In this document: positions 1 through 8,605 of the stretch, piece by piece
Layout of the letters: each line of letters starts with the position of its first letter
How positions within the stretch are numbered: position 1 is the first letter of the stretch
Assembly: GCA_004764695.1 (NCBI GenBank)
Contig: SMSO01000016.1
Coordinates: forward strand, 1 to 44,277
Direction: 5' to 3'
From: Schizochytrium sp. TIO01
Taxonomy: Eukaryota > Sar > Bigyra > Thraustochytrida > Thraustochytriidae
DNA length: 44,277 nt
The notes under the pieces: model-generated
Databases searched by the model: none
What the model was told of the DNA's origin: nothing
The model's input: the letters and a program-made list of their open reading frames with translations, nothing else
Position numbers and translations under genes: made by a program

Positions 1-106
1 AGGTTGCGCACAGAAAGTAGGTTTGGAAGTTTGGGGAAGAATTGTAATAATATACTATTAAGAGATTAATAATATGTTAAAATAAAAATTTAGGTTGCAC
101 GAGGTT
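1..106. repeat. Partial composite-repeat spacer at left window edge
   Basis: The first 106 bases match, with several small indels, the last part of the spacer that recurs between 101-bp arrays on the right side (for example 35299-35404). The window opens on the last three bases of the long spacer hairpin's 3' arm. The contig was therefore cut inside the repeat region rather than at a natural gene boundary. Confidence 0.85.
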
Positions 107-3100
107 CTTGAAGTTTTTGGCTAGCTCCATGCTTATAGAAGGAGGATTTTCGGACTTTGGCCCCTCTTCAGTTTTACTGTTACCGGAGTCCGTGCACGAG
201 GTTTGAAGTTTTTGGGCTAGCTCCATGCTTATAGAAGGAGGATTTTCGACTTTGGCCCCTCCTTCCAGTTTTACTGTTACCGGAGGTCCGTGCACGAGGT
301 TCTTGAAGTTTTTGGCTAGCTCATGCTTATAGAAGGAGGATTTTCGACTTTGGCCCCTCCTTCAGTTTTACTGTTACCGGAGGTCGTACGAGGTTCTTGA
401 AGTTTTTGGCTAGCTCATGCTTTAGAAGGAGGATTTTCGGACTTTGGCCTCTTCCAGTTTACTGTTACCGGAGTCGTGCACGAGGTTCTTGAAGTTTTTG
501 GGCTAGGCTCCATGCTTATTAGAAGGAGGATTTTCGGACTTTGGCCCCTCCTTCCAGTTTTACTGTTACCCGGAGGGTTGCCGTGCTAACGAGGTTCTTG
601 AAGCCTTTTTTTGGGCTAGCTCACCCTGGCTTTATAGAAGGAGGATTTTCGGACTTTGGGCCCGCTCCTTCCAGTTTTACTGTTTCGAAACGTGGAGGTC
701 CGTGCACGGCAAACCTTCCTTGAGCTTTTTGGGCTTGAGCTTCCTGAGGTTATGCTTATAGAAGGAGGGATTTTCGGACTTTGGCCGCCTCCTTCCAGTT
801 TTTAGTTAGCGGAGGTCCGTTGCATCGAGGTTCTTGAAGTTTTTGGGGCTAGCTCTCATGCTTATAAGAAGGAGGATTTTTCGACTTTGGCCCTCTTCCT
901 AGTTTTTACTGTTACAAGAGGAAGGTCGTGACGGGGTTGAAGTTCAGGCAAGGAGGTTCGTTGCCTTGTTTTAACTGTTGAGGTCCCTGCACATTTTGAA
1001 TAGCTCCTAATGCTATATAGAAGGAGGATTTTCGGACTTTGGCCTCCTTCAGTTTTACTGTTACGGAGGTCGTGCACGAGGTTCTTGAAGTTTTTGGGCT
1101 AGCTCCATGCTTATAGAAGGAGGATTTTCGGACTTTGGCCCTCTTCCAGTTTTACTGTTACCGGAGGTCTGCACGAGGTTCTTGAAGTTTTTGGGCTAGC
1201 TCCATGCTTATAGAAGGAGGATTTTCGGACTTTGGCTCCTTCCAGTTTTACTGTTACCGAGGTCCGTGCACGAGGTTCTTGAAGTTTTTGGGCTAGCTCC
1301 ATGCTTATAGAAGGAGGATTTTCGGACTTTGGCCCTCCTTCCAGTTTTACTGTTACCGGAGGTCGTGCACGAGGTTCTTGAAGTTTTGGGCTAGCTCCAT
1401 GCTTATAGAAGGAGGATTTTGGACTTTGGCCCTCCTTCCAGTTTTACTGTTACGGAGGTCCGTGCACGAGTTCTTGAAGTTTTGGGCTAGCTCCATGCTT
1501 ATAGAAGGAGGATTTTGGACTTTGGCCCTGCTTCCAGTTTTAACTGTTACCGCGGAAGGTGCGTGCACGGAGGGTTCTTGAAGTTTTGTGGGCTAGCTCC
1601 ATGCTTATAGAAGGAGGATTTTCGCTTTGGCCCTCCTTCCAGTTTTACTGTTCCGGAGGTCCGTGCACGAGGTTCTGAAGTTTTTTGGGCTAGCTCATGC
1701 TTATAGAGGAGGATTTTTCCGGACTTGGGCCCCTCCTTCCAGTTTTTAATCTGTTTTACGGAGGTCCGTGCACGGAGGTTCTTGGAAGTTTTTGGGCTAG
1801 TCTATGCTTTATAGAAGGAGGATTTTCGGACTTTGGCCCTCCTTCCAGTTTACCTGTTACGGTGGGAGTGCCGTGCACGAGGTTTGAAGTTTTTGGGCTA
1901 TCTCCAGTGTTATAGAAGGAGGATTTTCGGACTTTTGCCTCCTTCCAGTTTTACCTGTTACCGGGAGGTCCGTGCACGAGGTTCTTGAAGTTTTTGGGCT
2001 AGCTCCATGCTTATAGAAGGAGGATTTTCGGACTTTGGCCCCTCCTTCCAGTTTTACTGTTACCGGAGGTCCGTGCACCGAGGTTCTTGAAGTTTTTGGG
2101 CTAGCTCCATGCTTATAGAAGGAGGATTTTCGGACTTTGGCCCCTCCTTCCAGTTTACTGTTACCAGGAGGTCCGTGCACGAGGTTCTTGAAGTTTTTGG
2201 GCTAGCTCCATGCTTATAGCAGGAGGATTTTCGGACTTTGGCCCCTCCTTCCAGTTTTACTGTACCCGGAGGTCCGTGCACGAGGTTCTTGAAGTTTTTG
2301 GGCTAGCTCATGCTTATAGAAGGAGGATTTTCGGACTTTGGCCCTCCTTCCAGTTTTACTGTTACCGGAGGTCCGTGCACGAGGTTCTTGAAGTTTTTGG
2401 GCTAGCTCCATGCTTATAGAAGGAGGATTTTCGGACTTTGGGCCCCTCCTTCCAGTTTTACTGTTACCGGAGGTCCGTGCACGAGGTTCTTGAAGTTTTT
2501 GGGCTAGCTCCATGCTTATAGAAGGAGGATTTTCGACTTTGGCCCTCCTTCCAGTTTTACTGTTTACATGGAGGAGGTCGTGACGAGGTTCTTAAGTTTG
2601 GCTAGCTCATGCTTATAGAAAGGTTTCGGACTTTGCCTCCTCCAGTTTAGTTACGGAGTCGTGCCGATTTGGAGTTTTGGCTAGCTCATGCTGTATTATA
2701 GAAGGAAGGATTTTTCGGACTTTGGGCCCTCTTCCAGTTTTACTGTTACCGAGGTCCGTGCACGAGGTTCTTGAAGTTTTGGCTAGCCTCCATGGCTTAT
2801 AGAAGGAAGGATTTTCGAAAACTTTGGCCCTCCTTCCAGTTTTACTGTTACCGAGGTCCCGTGCACGAGGTTCTTTGAAGTTTTTGGCTAGCTCCATGCT
2901 TATAGAAGGAGGATTTCGGACCTTGGCCCGTCCTTCCAGTTTTACTGTTTACCGGGAGTCCAAGTGCACGAGGTTCTTGAAGTTTCTTGGGCTAGCCTCC
3001 ATGTTTTTAGAAGGAGGGATTTTCGGGACTGTGGCCCCTCCTTCCCAGTTTTTACTTTACCGGAGGTCCCGTGCATCGAGGTTGCTTGAAGTTTTTGGGC

Positions 3101-4188
3101 TAGCTCCATGCTTATAGAAGGAGGAATTTTCGGACTTTGGCCCTCCTTCCAGTTTTACTGTTACCGGAGGTCCGTGCACGAGGTTCTTGAAGTTTTTGGG
3201 CTAGCTCCATGCTTATAGAAGGAGGATTTTCGGACTTTGGCCCCTCCTTCCAGTTTTACTGTTACCGGAGGTCCGTGCACGAGGTTCTTGAAGTTTTTGG
3301 GCTAGCTCCATGCTTATAGAAGGAGGATTTTCGGACTTTGGCCCCTCCTTCCAGTTTTACTGTTACCGGAGGTCCGTGCACGAGGTTCTTGAAGTTTTTG
3401 GGCTAGCTCCATGCTTATAGAAGGAGGATTTTCGGACTTTGGCCCCTCCTTCCAGTTTTACTGTTACCGGAGGTCCGTGCACGAGGTTCTTGAAGTTTTT
3501 GGGCTAGCTCCATGCTTATAGAAGGAGGATTTTCGGACTTTGGCCCCTCCTTCCAGTTTTACTGTTACCGGAGGTCCGTGCACGAGGTTCTTGAAGTTTT
3601 TGGGCTAGCTCCATGCTTATAGAAGGAGGATTTTCGGACTTTGGCCCCTCCTTCCAGTTTTACTGTTACCGGAGGTCCGTGCACGAGGTTCTTGAAGTTT
3701 TTTGGGCTAGCTCCATGCTTATAGAAGGAGGATTTTCGGACTTTGGCCCCTCCTTCCAGTTTTACTGTTACCGGAGGTCCGTGCACGAGGTTCTTGAAGT
3801 TTTTGGGCTAGCTCCATGCTTATAGAAGGAGGATTTTCGGACTTGGCCCCTCCTTCCAGTTTTACTGTTACCGGAGGTCCGTGCACGAGGTTCTTGAAGT
3901 TTTTGGGCTAGCTCCATGCTTATAGAAGGAGGATTTTCGGACTTTGGCCCCTCCTTCCAGTTTTACTGGTTACCCGGAGGTCCGTGCACGAGGTTCTTGA
4001 AAGTTTTTGGGCTAGCTCATGCTTATAGAAGGAGGATTTTCGGACTTTGGCCCTCCTTCCAGTTTTACTGTTACCGGAGGTCCGTGCACGAGGTTCTTGA
4101 AGTTCAGGTTTTTGGGCCTAAGCCTCCATCGCCTTATACCAAGGAGGATTTTCGGACTTTTGGCCCACCTCCTTCGCAGTTTAATGTT
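107..4188. repeat. Left tandem array of ~101-bp units (about 40 copies)
   Basis: The unit is the same 101-bp sequence as in the right-hand arrays, recognisable by GCTTATAGAAGGAGG and CTTTGGCCCCTCCTTCC. An internal inverted repeat, GAAGGAGG with CCTCCTTC, could form an 8-bp hairpin in each unit. From about 107 to 3100 nearly every copy has one or more single-base gains or losses. From about 3150 to 3960 the copies are almost perfect, and the last one or two before 4189 are degraded again. Small ORFs on both strands here are repeat artefacts without conserved domains. No gene is seen. Confidence 0.95.
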
Positions 4189-4242
4189 GGGTACTTTGTA
4201 TAGAGCGTGTATATCAAAACGGGTTCGATTCCCGTTCTACCC
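4189..4242 (+). other. tRNA-like minihelix, left boundary copy (acceptor stem + T arm only)
   Basis: GGGTA at the 5' end pairs with TACCC at the 3' end, enclosing a T arm with stem ACGGG/CCCGT and loop TTCGATT. The 20-odd bases between acceptor strand and T arm cannot hold a D arm plus an anticodon arm. It is the divergent, slightly longer relative of the 50-nt element at 34829 and in every right-hand composite repeat. It marks the boundary between the left array and single-copy DNA. The class is described under findings. Confidence 0.6.
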
Positions 4243-4244
4243 CT

Positions 4245-4264
4245 GAGGCAAAGTAAAATGCCTC
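4245..4264 (+). other. Hairpin directly after the tRNA-like element
   Basis: GAGGCA and TGCCTC form a perfect 6-bp stem around an 8-base A-rich loop, starting two bases after the minihelix. The same hairpin with a slightly different loop follows each right-hand copy (34880-34900 is the first). The fixed pairing of minihelix plus hairpin suggests a processing or transcript-end signal; that role is inferred. Confidence 0.6.
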
Positions 4265-4315
4265 TTATTCGTTTTTAATAAATATTCGTCTTAATTAGTA
4301 ATATAATTAATTCCA

Positions 4316-4469
4316 GAAGCCGAAGGTTCGCCCCACTATTCTCGACATAGAGCAAGATCACGCCGCTACGGAGGAGAGTGTCTTGTAATAGAATACAGCT
4401 GGGACCGCTACTGGACTGTTCAACAGGTTCAGATGCCATAAGCGGGGGTTCGACTTCCCCTGGGCTTCA
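4316..4469 (+). ncRNA. Possible mitochondrial tmRNA-like RNA (ssrA candidate)
   Basis: About 154 bases are bounded by tRNA-like ends. The 5' GAAGCCGA pairs with the 3' TGGGCTTC (seven of eight positions), with a following A as discriminator. A T arm GGGGG-TTCGACT-TCCCC sits directly inside the 3' end. After the 5' acceptor strand comes AAGGTTCG, resembling the GGNTTCGA of the tmRNA D-analogue. The interior folds into at least two hairpins: CAAGA/TCTTG with CAC/GTG, and CTGGAC/GTTCAG around TTCAA. Mitochondrial tmRNAs without a message domain are known from jakobids and oomycetes. I could not find a clear P2 helix, so another structured RNA, including 5S rRNA, is not excluded. Confidence 0.35.
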
Positions 4470-5816
4470 GTATCTAGTTTTTCTAAAATAGCCTTTTTAG
4501 CTGAAAAAGTTTACCATAAGTAATTTAATTGAATGAGAAGGTATCATTATGGTAAGCGCGAAAAAAGGAAGGATTGCCGCATAGGTTTCTCAGCTTATGC
4601 GTTGGTATTGCGTTTCTCAAGTGAACTAGTGTATAAACTCTTTATAATAAGGCTTAACAAGACCTAAAACCAGCAAAGATTTAAAAAAAAATTTCTAACG
4701 AAGATGAAGATAGGGTGGCCCACGCCAATGCGCGCAGTAGTTAGAGAGGTAGTAGTTTATTCAATGCTATCGAATTGCGGCAAGGATCATATCTCCTTGC
4801 TAGTAATGGGGAACCGGAGTGGTGTCAGTGCACTTGCCCTAATAAGGCAGTGAGATCGAATGAAATAACTTAGCTGGCATACTCGTATGGGAGGAAGTGT
4901 TGTTTGAGGCATGGAATTCAAGTGCGAGGCAAAGTGATGAAACGAAGTCTGCTTTGCTAGCCAATTCGTAGTATTTTCGTATGCGGATTAGACCTATTGA
5001 ATGAAAGTTTGAGAAAGTCGTCGCGAGGGTACGCGAGTTATATTATATCTAGAGCGAGACGCTTGTCCTAATTCTTTCTAGGCAAGTGGATTGCAAGGTT
5101 GGGGTGTCAAGAAGTTCATGGTAGTTGGAGAGGAGTGTGTGATGTAGTAGTCACCGGTATGCTTGTAGGAGAGTAACTTTTATTATATGGAGAATTCTAG
5201 CAAAAGGAGGGGAGCAGCTTGTATGAGGGTTGTTTTTACTTGTTTGTGATGTCGGATAGGGCGATCTATCTACGTGAGTTGTTCACTTTGTGAGCGACAA
5301 GAGTACCATACGGTATCGAGTCCTGTTTGGGATGTAGTTTTTTTGGTTATTTTATGCGGTTTTGTTTAGAGAAAGTTTATGTGTTGGAAGACGCAGCTTT
5401 ATTAGATTGATTTTGTTAATTCTAATTAATTAGTAATCTTGGTATTTATGAAAAGGGAGTTTAAAAGAGTGGTAAAAAGAAAGGTATGCATTATAAAGTG
5501 AAATAAAGCTTGGTTAGTAATGCGCAGCTAGCTGAGTGGAGTTTCGTGCGCAGCTTTATATGTATGTCTGGAATTATACTACGAATTTATACTTCGTTAG
5601 AGTAGAGACGGGTGAAAGTTATGATGGTTTCAAATTAATCGAACAGGTTGTTGTTGGATAGCCTTAAAGGAGTATCTATCTAAACTAATTATATGCCATT
5701 TAAATGAAATTCCTTACGGGTGTCTTGTGTGTGAAAGCCAAGGCTAGCCTTTGTGTTAGCTTGGTTTATTACAGTAATCGTTATTATACGTATTTTGTAT
5801 TCAATTCTATTTGTGG
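4470..5816 (+). other. 1.35-kb non-coding, hairpin-rich region of unknown function
   Basis: No ORF of note on either strand, and the sequence is visibly richer in G and C than neighbouring genes. Local inverted repeats run the whole length: 4511-4519/4547-4555 (TTACCATAA), 4578-4583/4596-4601 (CGCATA), 4780-4786/4794-4800 (GCAAGGA), 4831-4838/4846-4852, 4929-4934/4952-4957 (GCAAAG), 5021-5025/5032-5036 (TCGCG), 5062-5070/5079-5086, 5581-5585/5593-5597 (ACGAA) and 5738-5746/5757-5764. This looks like a long structured RNA or a worn intron. A GTGCGAG at 4923 recalls a group II 5' end, but I found no domain V and no maturase, so no class is assigned. Confidence 0.5.
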
Positions 5817-6542
5817 ATGATTTATAAATTTTTTATTCAGGACTTGGTATATAGGTTGTTTTATGTTATCCTGTCTTTTATTATAACCAGTTTTGTTATC
5901 TTTTTTAAAAAAAGCAATCTTTTGTATATCGTAACAATATCCATTGATTCTTATAGGTTTATTATTCTATCTCCTTTTGAGTTGTTTAATACAGATGTCA
6001 TTTTTAGTATTTACTTTGGTTTTTTTGTTTCACTCGTCGTTTTTTTGATTCAAGCTTATTGCTTTTTTATACCCGCTTTGTACCTTCATGAGCAACGGTT
6101 GGTTCGTTTTTTGCTACTTTGTTTTTTGAGCCTTTATTTTTTTGCGGGTATCAGTTGTTTTGCTTATTTCTTGCCTAAGTTGTGGTGTTTTTTTATTCAG
6201 TTTAGTATAGCGACGAGCTTTTTTTCTATTGATTTCATATTTAATTATTCTTTTTTTATACGCTTTATTATACTTCTACATTTTGGGATGGTTTTTATAT
6301 TTAGCTTTTTCCCTGTACTACTGAGTATCCTTTTTGGTTTTACGTCATTTAGTAGTAGTTTTGTGTTTTATAATAGGCGTTACTTTTATGTTATATTTAG
6401 TATTTGCGGTGGGATTCTATCTCCCCCAGATCTACTTACTCAGGTTATCATCTTCGCTGTGCTTTCAATGTTTTTTGAAGCTGTCCTACTACTTATATGT
6501 TTCTTTAAAAATTTTAAAGTGTTATTTAATGCGTTTTCCTAA
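5817..6542 (+). CDS. tatC: Sec-independent (Tat) translocase subunit TatC
   Basis: TatC is the multispanning receptor of the twin-arginine translocase in the inner membrane. It moves folded proteins such as the Rieske protein. The 241-residue protein is very hydrophobic with about six membrane spans. It carries the SPFELF motif near residues 52-57, the FFIPALYLHEQ segment, and near the C-terminus the SPPDLLTQ motif followed by a final span. The first ATG is used; a TTG six bases upstream is the only alternative. It overlaps rpl2 by 14 bases. The last codons include TTA (6522), a codon otherwise avoided. One more A in the run 6516-6518 would end the gene at TAA touching the rpl2 ATG. Confidence 0.85.
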   Translation: MIYKFFIQDLVYRLFYVILSFIITSFVIFFKKSNLLYIVTISIDSYRFIILSPFELFNTDVIFSIYFGFFVSLVVFLIQAYCFFIPALYLHEQRLVRFLLLCFLSLYFFAGISCFAYFLPKLWCFFIQFSIATSFFSIDFIFNYSFFIRFIILLHFGMVFIFSFFPVLLSILFGFTSFSSSFVFYNRRYFYVIFSICGGILSPPDLLTQVIIFAVLSMFFEAVLLLICFFKNFKVLFNAFS

Positions 6543-7215
6543 ACTTCTTTCAAAAGGTATTTCTAAAAATTCTGGGAGGAATAATTCCGGAAAAATTACA
6601 TGCCGCCATAAAGGAGGGGGTCATTCTAAAAAGCTTCGTTTGCTAGGTCTTAGTAAAAAGGCGTTTGGTAGTTATTCAATTATTAGTTTTCACTATGATC
6701 CTTTTCGTAATGTATCCCTTGCACTAGTTCAACATTCGGAGTCTAAACTATACTCTTTTGTACTTAATACCTCAGGTATAGAGGTAGGTAACTCTTTTAG
6801 TTTTTCTTCTCAATCAAATGTTACTTATAGTGAGCTTTTGCCAGGTACTCGTTGTTTTGTTTCCTCTTTTCCTTTGGGTTCTTTTCTACATGATGTTGAC
6901 TGTAAGTATGCAAAGTCTGCAGGTTCTTTTTGTACCCTTGTTCAAAAATCTGATAAATTTTGTTTCATTAGGTTGTCCTCTGGTGTTATTAAAAAAGTTT
7001 CTTCTTTTGTATTTGCTTCTTATGGTAAAGTAGGTAATGAGCGTTTTTATCTAAAAAATCTGTTTAAAGCAGGTCAATCTCGTTGGATAGGAAAAAGGCC
7101 TACCGTTCGAGGAGTTGCTATAAATCCTGTAGATCATCCACATGGAGGCGGTGAAGGTAAGTCTTCTGGGGGACGTCCTTCTGTAAGTCCTTGGGGATGG
7201 TTGACAAAAAAATAA
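6529..7215 (+). CDS. rpl2: Large-subunit ribosomal protein uL2
   Basis: uL2 is a core mitoribosomal protein near the peptidyl transferase centre. At 228 residues it is shorter than bacterial L2 (about 270) but has both ends of the family. The N-terminal domain carries SGKITCRHKGGGHSKKLR, and the C-terminal RNA-binding loop carries NPVDHPHGGGEGKSSGGRP with the conserved histidine. The ATG at 6529 was chosen because upstream in-frame sequence lies inside tatC and lacks L2 similarity. It leads the rpl2-rps19-rps3-rpl16 cluster, the old bacterial S10 operon order. A conserved Arg in GKRPTVRG is encoded by AGG, showing AGG is Arg here. Confidence 0.93.
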   Translation: MRFPKLLSKGISKNSGRNNSGKITCRHKGGGHSKKLRLLGLSKKAFGSYSIISFHYDPFRNVSLALVQHSESKLYSFVLNTSGIEVGNSFSFSSQSNVTYSELLPGTRCFVSSFPLGSFLHDVDCKYAKSAGSFCTLVQKSDKFCFIRLSSGVIKKVSSFVFASYGKVGNERFYLKNLFKAGQSRWIGKRPTVRGVAINPVDHPHGGGEGKSSGGRPSVSPWGWLTKK

Positions 7216-7228
7216 ATCAAATTTTCAA

Positions 7229-7531
7229 ATGTTTCTAGAAAGGTCTTCTTATATTTCTGAAAATCAAATTAATAAAGTAGTTAAGATTCACAATGGAAAA
7301 GAATTCGTTGAAGTTTTGGTTATTAAATCTATAGTAGGTATAAAGGCGGGTTGTTTCGCACCCACTCGTAAGCCTCGAAAAAATAAAAAATTATATCCTA
7401 AATGTATTCTTCTATTAAATTTTCAGATACTCTATTCACAAAATTTTCGTATAGTTTTTGGTTTAGTAAAGGTTTGTTGGTATCAAAGGTTATTGATACT
7501 ACTCTATTTTCTTTGGGTTATTTGCCTGTAA
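7229..7531 (+). CDS. rps19: Small-subunit ribosomal protein uS19 (3' end doubtful)
   Basis: uS19 binds the 30S head. Residues 1-55 are the family core, with HNGKEFVEVLVIKSIVGIK and FAPTRKPRK matching the usual end of S19. The open frame then runs about 45 residues further, 130 bases into rps3, with no S19 similarity and with the avoided codon TTA at 7391 and later. The same bases read in the rps3 frame have no TTA. One extra A in the run 7378-7383 would put TAA right after RKPRKK, the expected end of S19. The real 3' end is therefore probably near 7386. Confidence 0.85.
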   Translation: MFLERSSYISENQINKVVKIHNGKEFVEVLVIKSIVGIKAGCFAPTRKPRKNKKLYPKCILLLNFQILYSQNFRIVFGLVKVCWYQRLLILLYFLWVICL

Positions 7532-8073
7532 AATCTACTTTGAACTTTAATAGTTCTTATTGTTACATTACCCTAGATTTGTTTCAATTTAAGTCTAGCT
7601 ATACTTCAGCTCTTTTTTTGAAAGCAGTATCTCTTTTGGAAAAGCATATTTCTTTGCTTATTTTGGCGGGTATTCCAACTCGCATTTTTATTAAATCGTC
7701 TGCAGTTTCATCTGAATCGTCACTTTTTGAAACTATCTTTAGTTTGGCTTCTAAAGGTTTTAATGTAAGTCATCTAGTGGCCAAAGTTATTGTCACCCTT
7801 CTAGAAAAAACTGCTCGTCATAGTCGAGTGCTTGACGTTTGTTTTAGTACAATTACCCGCGTTTTTAATTCATCTACTAATTCTCGAATCGTAGGTCTAA
7901 AAATTAATGTGCAAGGTCGCGTAAATGGATCTGATAGGTCTAAAAAAATAGTTTTGTCTTTGGGTACTGTGTCCCGTAAAACTTTTATAAAAGTAACTGA
8001 TATAAATCATTCTTTTGCTAAAACTCCTTATGGAGTGCTTGGTGTTAAAGTTTGGTGTTCTTATTCTAATTAA
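7402..8073 (+). CDS. rps3: Small-subunit ribosomal protein uS3
   Basis: uS3 lies at the mRNA entry of the small subunit. The 223-residue protein is recognised mainly by its C-terminal domain: the VSHLVAKVIVTLLEK helix, GLKINVQGRVNGSDRSKK, and the terminal TPYGVLGVKVWCSYSN, matching the GVIGVKVW end of bacterial S3. The N-terminal KH part is divergent. It starts inside the over-extended rps19 frame, and rpl16 follows after 5 bases. Leucine codons in the overlapped stretch follow the genome's usual TTG/CTN pattern, supporting this frame as the coding one. Confidence 0.9.
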   Translation: MYSSIKFSDTLFTKFSYSFWFSKGLLVSKVIDTTLFSLGYLPVKSTLNFNSSYCYITLDLFQFKSSYTSALFLKAVSLLEKHISLLILAGIPTRIFIKSSAVSSESSLFETIFSLASKGFNVSHLVAKVIVTLLEKTARHSRVLDVCFSTITRVFNSSTNSRIVGLKINVQGRVNGSDRSKKIVLSLGTVSRKTFIKVTDINHSFAKTPYGVLGVKVWCSYSN

Positions 8074-8078
8074 TTAAA

Positions 8079-8522
8079 ATGTGTTCACTTCGTCCTAAAC
8101 GTATAAAATTTGCAAAGTATCAGCGAGGTCGTCTTAAGTGTTCTTCACCGGGTATTCAAGATCTACTTGCTACAAATTTGCCTTCTTTTACTTTGATTTC
8201 AACTGAATCTTGTTACGTTACGAATAATCATCTTAGCGTAGCTATTAAGCTAATCAAGAAAAAGCTAGTTCGTAAAGGAATTCTTCGTTTGCACGTATTT
8301 CCTGATAAACCTTTTACGTCTAAAAGTATTGGTGCTCGAATGGGTAAAGGTAAGGGTGCTATCTCCATTTGGAAAGCTAAAGTGTCTCCTGGTTCTGTTA
8401 TCTTTTCTATTTCTGGGGTTTCTGAAACTATCGTAGTAGATGCTTTTAATTCTATATCTAAAAAATTTCCCTGTTCAGTAAAAGTTGTAAAACGTAATTT
8501 TCCAGCCTCATTCTTATATTAA
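8079..8522 (+). CDS. rpl16: Large-subunit ribosomal protein uL16
   Basis: uL16 sits near the A site and 5S region of the large subunit. The 147-residue protein begins RPKRIKFAKYQRGRLKC, the basic N-terminus of the family. Its core has KSIGARMGKGKGAISIWKAKVSPG, the near-invariant RMGKGKG loop, followed by the VIFSISGV strand. The length fits the family (about 136-140). It closes the rpl2-rps19-rps3-rpl16 cluster. A 50-nt tRNA-like element lies between its stop and nad7. Confidence 0.95.
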   Translation: MCSLRPKRIKFAKYQRGRLKCSSPGIQDLLATNLPSFTLISTESCYVTNNHLSVAIKLIKKKLVRKGILRLHVFPDKPFTSKSIGARMGKGKGAISIWKAKVSPGSVIFSISGVSETIVVDAFNSISKKFPCSVKVVKRNFPASFLY

Positions 8523-8541
8523 GTGTTATTTTTACCCTCTT

Positions 8542-8591
8542 AGTGGTACTCGTAGTATTATATAAATAGGGGTTCAATTCCCTTTGCCACT
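8542..8591 (+). other. 50-nt tRNA-like minihelix between rpl16 and nad7
   Basis: AGTGGTA pairs fully with TGCCACT (one G-T pair) as a 7-bp acceptor stem. The T arm is AGGGG-TTCAATT-CCCTT. Only 19 bases join the two, too few for D and anticodon arms, and no anticodon hairpin is visible. The length and arm spacing equal those of the element at 34829, and both linkers contain TATATAAA. It lies where a tRNA would normally separate two genes, so a role as an RNase P/RNase Z cleavage signal is the simplest inference. Confidence 0.65.
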
Positions 8592-8605
8592 TTACTGAAT
8601 TTATT

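Noticed and set aside
107-4188. CRISPR array
   Set aside because: The whole 101-bp unit repeats, with no unique spacers between short repeats, no cas genes, and a mitochondrial context.
107-4246. Many 60-107 residue ORFs on both strands in the left array
   Set aside because: They are translations of the 101-bp unit in shifting frames caused by indels, with repetitive peptides, no domain and no start context. Equivalent frames in the clean right array do not form comparable ORFs.
4880-5230. RNase P RNA, suggested by GGGAGGAAGTG near 4890
   Set aside because: It resembles conserved region I only loosely. I found no matching ACAGAA-type conserved region V or P4 pairing partner downstream.
4923-5340. 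Group II intron starting at GTGCGAG
   Set aside because: No domain V hairpin of the GAGC...GAAA...GTTC type, no maturase ORF, and no split exon around it. Kept only as a remote possibility in the region description.
6334-6528. Longer rpl2 start inside tatC
   Set aside because: The extra 65 residues come from the tatC coding strand in another frame and do not resemble uL2. ATG 6529 gives the normal start.
8542-8591. Ordinary tRNA gene with a normal cloverleaf
   Set aside because: Only 19 bases separate the acceptor strand and the T arm. No 7-base anticodon loop on a stem can be drawn and no identity can be assigned.
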